A stretch of DNA of 15,747 bases from Nitrososphaerota archaeon (GTDB taxonomy: Archaea; Thermoproteota; Nitrososphaeria; Nitrososphaerales; Gagatemarchaeaceae): the NCBI GenBank assembly GCA_003135575.1, contig PLCG01000041.1, forward strand, positions 1 through 15,747, read 5' to 3'. A program made the translations under genes and the position numbers. Shown piece after piece: positions 13,299-15,747 of the stretch. How positions within the stretch are numbered: the stretch's first letter is position 1; the number at the start of each line of letters is the position of its first letter. The notes below the pieces were generated by a model. It was given only the letters and a program-made list of their open reading frames with translations. It had not been told where the DNA came from and ran no database searches.

Positions 13299-14348
13299 CT
13301 ACCAGTCTCGCTCGACGGCGAACTTGGCGATGGCGTCGAGGCAGTCCGCCGCCTCCAGGGCCGCGGGAACCCGCTTCCACTTCACGTCGTGCAGCATCGC
13401 CCTGGCCTCGCTGACCAGCCGCGTCGACATCTGTCTCGCGTAGCCGATGGTGTCATACTTCTGGATCAGGTCCATGACGTAGGGGGTCTCCTTCTTCCTG
13501 AGGTCACGCGGCAGCCTGAAGACGGCCCTCACCTTCTCCCTCTCCGTGTCCGTGCACCGCGAGATCAACCTGATGAGCATCAGGGTCCTCTTGCCCTCGA
13601 GGAGGTCGTCCCCGATCTCCTTCCCGTATTTGGACGGGTCGGCGGAGAGGTTCAGGATGTCGTCGTGTATCTGGAACCCGACCCCCAGCTTCGTTCCCGC
13701 CTCGACCAAGACCTCGAGCGAAGCTTCGTCGGCTCCTCCTACCACGCCGCCCAACCGCATGGGTCCGATGACCGTGTACCAGGAGGTCTTGTGGGTGCAC
13801 ATGGCGAAATAGTCCTGCTCGGTGAGGTCCCATCTGTCGTTCACGACCCAGCCCAGCTCGATGTGCTGCCCCTCGGTGGTCTTGCTCACCATCGTGAAGA
13901 ACTCCTGCAACACCGCGAGCGTCTTCTTCTCGCTGAGCCTCTTCGCGTTCCTGAGTAGCGCGCCCCACATTATCGCGTGGAGGGCGTCTCCGGCGTTGAG
14001 GGCGAGCCTCCAGTCGTACTTCTTGTGGAGCGCGGGAGAGCCCCTCCTCATCTCGGAGCCGTCCTCGATGTCGTCGTGGATGAGGATCCAGTGCTGGAAT
14101 ATCTCTATGCATGCGGCTGTGATCATGATGTCCGCCTCCTTCCCTCCGAAGGCCTTGCAAGACTCCAAGCACATCAACGCCCTCATCCCCTTTGCTGGCC
14201 TTGCCGGATAGTCGCGGAGCATCTTGTAGAGGAGGTCGACCTCTGGGATGGGGCTCTGCTTCGGAAGGAAGTCCTTGAGTATCAGCTTGTCCACCGATGA
14301 CTTCACCCTTACCATCTCGGAGAGCATGCTCTCCGTCTTCATGGTCAT
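13299..14348 (-). CDS. idsA: Polyprenyl diphosphate synthase (probable geranylgeranyl-diphosphate synthase)
   Basis: This 349-residue trans-prenyl transferase joins IPP units to allylic diphosphates. The first Asp-rich motif is DDIED (92-96) in LIHDDIEDGSEMRRG, and the second is HDDILN (228-233). The second motif ends in Asn rather than the usual Asp. GKEIGDDLLEGKRTLMLI (242-259) completes the active site. The bulky W87 sits five residues before the first motif, where archaeal GGPP synthases carry an aromatic that limits chain length, so a C20 product is likely. It supplies the lipid chains of archaeal membranes. It follows the isopentenyl phosphate kinase gene by 75 bases and starts at an ATG at 14348 (a second Met follows at residue 3). 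Confidence 0.93.
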   Translation of the reverse strand: MTMKTESMLSEMVRVKSSVDKLILKDFLPKQSPIPEVDLLYKMLRDYPARPAKGMRALMCLESCKAFGGKEADIMITAACIEIFQHWILIHDDIEDGSEMRRGSPALHKKYDWRLALNAGDALHAIMWGALLRNAKRLSEKKTLAVLQEFFTMVSKTTEGQHIELGWVVNDRWDLTEQDYFAMCTHKTSWYTVIGPMRLGGVVGGADEASLEVLVEAGTKLGVGFQIHDDILNLSADPSKYGKEIGDDLLEGKRTLMLIRLISRCTDTEREKVRAVFRLPRDLRKKETPYVMDLIQKYDTIGYARQMSTRLVSEARAMLHDVKWKRVPAALEAADCLDAIAKFAVERDW

Positions 14349-14362
14349 CGCTGCGTCACCTC

Positions 14363-14396
14363 GCTTCTTCCCTTGTAAAGGCGCGTAGGAAGAAGC
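14363..14396. repeat. 9-bp inverted repeat between ipk and the prenyl synthase gene
   Basis: GCTTCTTCC (14363-14371) and GGAAGAAGC (14388-14396) are a perfect inverted repeat with a 16-base spacer. The spacer reads TTTACA on the minus strand, a possible TATA-like element. It begins 15 bases before the prenyl synthase ATG, so it could be an operator over the promoter or a leader hairpin. Confidence 0.45.
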
Positions 14397-14423
14397 CCTC
14401 GGTGGGGTGTTGAGTTCGAGTTC

Positions 14424-15191
14424 CTATCCGGAGGAGACACCGTGAGGTACCTTGATTGTGGTTCCGTGGAACTCCACACCCCTTAAGGCTTTCGAAAATT
14501 CCGCAGGCCGAAGGCCAGAGACGAGACGCACCTCCGTCCCTGACGAGGCCATCCTCATCGCCTCGCGGACCTTCAGCGAGATGCCGCCGGTCGCGTCAGA
14601 TTTCCTGGATCCCTTCCGGAGGGGAGAGAACTTCGTTGAGTTCTCGCCGAGCACTTTGATGACCTCCCCTCTCTCGTCGAGGAGGCCGTCCACGTCGACG
14701 GACATCACGCAACGCGCCGCCCCGAGGAGGTCCGCCAGTTCGACGCAGATGGTGTCGCCGGAGAGGATCCTGAACCCCTTGCCGTCGTGCACGACGTCGC
14801 CGAAGGTCACCGGGGTGGCCCCCGCAGTGATGAGCCTCCCGATGAAGGACCGCCCGCCCTCCTCCCTGTCGAGAAGGGTGAATGGAGAGAACGGGTAAGG
14901 GTGCATGCCCGCGGCGGAGAGCGAGGCGCAGACCTTCGCGTCGAGCCTCAGCATCGCCTCCCGGGTCTCGCTCACGCCTTTGGTAGAAGGAGAAGATTTG
15001 GCGGACGAGAGGCCGTGCTCCTTCGCGACCGTGTGCCCGAAGGACCCTCCGCCGTGGACGACCACGATCGGGAGGCGCGAGGAGGCCATCGCCTTCCCCA
15101 GCGCCCTGACGACGCGCTCCCTGTAGGAGAAGGCGACCTTCTTGTCGCTTACCACCGACCCTCCCAGCTTCACGACTACGACGGACGTCAC
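14424..15191 (-). CDS. ipk: Isopentenyl phosphate kinase
   Basis: This 255-residue amino-acid-kinase-family enzyme makes isopentenyl diphosphate from isopentenyl phosphate, the last step of the archaeal modified mevalonate pathway. VVVVKLGGSVVSDK (4-17) carries Lys8 and the glycine loop; HGGGSFGH (46-53) carries the catalytic His53, which is the mark of IPK within the family; LSGD and VDVDG follow. The true start is GTG 15191, which overlaps the mevalonate kinase stop as GTGA. An open frame extends 100 codons further upstream but is antiphase to mevalonate kinase and reads Arg-rich, so it is not coding. Translational coupling to mevalonate kinase is likely. Confidence 0.93.
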   Translation of the reverse strand: MTSVVVVKLGGSVVSDKKVAFSYRERVVRALGKAMASSRLPIVVVHGGGSFGHTVAKEHGLSSAKSSPSTKGVSETREAMLRLDAKVCASLSAAGMHPYPFSPFTLLDREEGGRSFIGRLITAGATPVTFGDVVHDGKGFRILSGDTICVELADLLGAARCVMSVDVDGLLDERGEVIKVLGENSTKFSPLRKGSRKSDATGGISLKVREAMRMASSGTEVRLVSGLRPAEFSKALRGVEFHGTTIKVPHGVSSG

Positions 15192-15747
15192 TCTTTCCAC
15201 GCCCTGGCGCCTCCAGACGGGATCTTCGTGAAGAAGGTCTCGTATCCTTTCTTGGTGAGCTTCTCCGCAGCGGCCCGGGCCTCCTTCGGGTCCAGCGGCG
15301 GCACCGCGAGGACGCTGCCTCCTCCTCCGGCGCCGGTCAGCTTCGCGCCGAGGCAGCCCAGGCTCAGGCACGTGTCGACCAGCTCGTCGAGGCGCTTGTT
15401 GGAGGCGCCCGCGCGCGCGAGGACTGCGTGGCTGTAGGTCATGAGGCGCCCAAGGGCCGTGGCGTCTCCTTTCACGAGGGCGTCGGCGCACAGGCCCGAG
15501 ACCAAGGTCGCGCTCTCGCAGAGGCTCGCGAAGAGCGACGGGTAGGTCTCCTTCATTCCGGCTACCCTGCTGATCAGCTTCCCGGTGTTCCTCCTCCTCC
15601 CCGAGATGATCACCATGAGCGTGACGGGGACGGGGAGCTGGACTGGGCGCGGCGCCTCGCCCCTCTTGAATAGCAGCACGCCTCCCGTGGCCGAGGTGGC
15701 CACGTCGATGCCCGAGGGGTTGCCGTGGACGAGCTTCTCACCAGCGC
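15188..15747 (-). CDS. mvk: Mevalonate kinase, C-terminal part (cut by window edge)
   Basis: The frame is open to the window edge and codes for the last ~185 residues of a GHMP kinase. Near the edge EKLVHGNPSGIDVATSATGG matches the mevalonate kinase motif with E...HGxPSGID, including the catalytic Asp. GAKLTGAGGGGSVLAV, about 57 residues from the end, is the C-terminal GHMP glycine motif. It phosphorylates mevalonate in isoprenoid synthesis. The in-frame GTG at 15703 lies inside the conserved motif, so it is not the start. The stop overlaps the GTG of ipk, which places both in one operon leading to the prenyl synthase. Confidence 0.93.
   Translation of the reverse strand, partial: AGEKLVHGNPSGIDVATSATGGVLLFKRGEAPRPVQLPVPVTLMVIISGRRRNTGKLISRVAGMKETYPSLFASLCESATLVSGLCADALVKGDATALGRLMTYSHAVLARAGASNKRLDELVDTCLSLGCLGAKLTGAGGGGSVLAVPPLDPKEARAAAEKLTKKGYETFFTKIPSGGARAWKE

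Noticed and set aside
12545..13414. Long plus-strand frames opposite gltX (also 12819-13958)
   Set aside because: They are antisense shadows of GC-rich gltX and prenyl synthase genes, with Leu/Arg/Val-biased sequence and no recognisable domain. The minus-strand genes have clear motifs.
15192..15491. 100-codon upstream extension of the ipk frame
   Set aside because: It is Arg/Gly/Pro-rich, lies over the mevalonate kinase coding sequence in another frame, and the family start VVVVKLGGS follows directly after GTG 15191.

Overview
The window comes from an archaeon. Evidence: archaeal/eukaryal ribosomal proteins (eS6, eL24, eS28, L7Ae/eL8), archaeal translation factors (aIF2 gamma, aIF5B), the start of the RNA polymerase subunit RpoE'/Rpb7, an archaeal-type glutamyl-tRNA synthetase, and an isoprenoid cluster with isopentenyl phosphate kinase. 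TATA-like boxes lie about 25-45 bases before start codons, and TTG starts are common. The DNA is GC-rich. Presence of FtsZ and the gene order suggest a TACK-group lineage (Thaumarchaeota/Bathyarchaeota-like), but this is inference and the lineage is not fixed by the window.

Most genes lie on the minus strand, so transcription runs from high to low coordinates. 15747-13299: mevalonate kinase (cut by the window edge), isopentenyl phosphate kinase and geranylgeranyl-diphosphate-type synthase, which together supply archaeal lipid precursors. 13234-11471: glutamyl-tRNA synthetase. 11311-11469 (+): a 52-residue two-helix membrane protein. 11231-10527: L7Ae and eS28. 10558-9287 (+): a LAGLIDADG/helix-turn-helix protein. 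9213-7361: TMEM175-like channel protein, eL24, nucleoside diphosphate kinase and a TPR-like protein. 7260-6706 (+): a transposase-derived protein that has lost its catalytic residues. 6539-3066: FtsZ, a secreted small protein and aIF5B. 3048-2402 (+): a VapBC-type toxin-antitoxin pair. 2276-1: eS6, aIF2 gamma, an Fcf1-like PIN protein and the first 13 codons of rpoE'.

The backbone L7Ae-eS28-eL24-Ndk-aIF5B-eS6-aIF2gamma-PIN-RpoE' is the translation super-cluster familiar in many archaea. Here it keeps its order and strand but is opened at three places by accessory genes: (1) the LAGLIDADG protein and TMEM175 protein between eS28 and eL24; (2) the TPR protein, dead transposase, FtsZ and secreted protein between Ndk and aIF5B; (3) the toxin-antitoxin pair between aIF5B and eS6. 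These islands hold the unusual material: a DDE-type domain with all three acidic positions changed, divergent from ftsZ across an AT-rich region full of GTTAA motifs; a stand-alone LAGLIDADG protein with both key Asp residues; and an eS28 with a hydrophobic tail at the junction with that gene. There is no stretch over 300 bases without a gene. I saw no tRNA, rRNA or CRISPR array.
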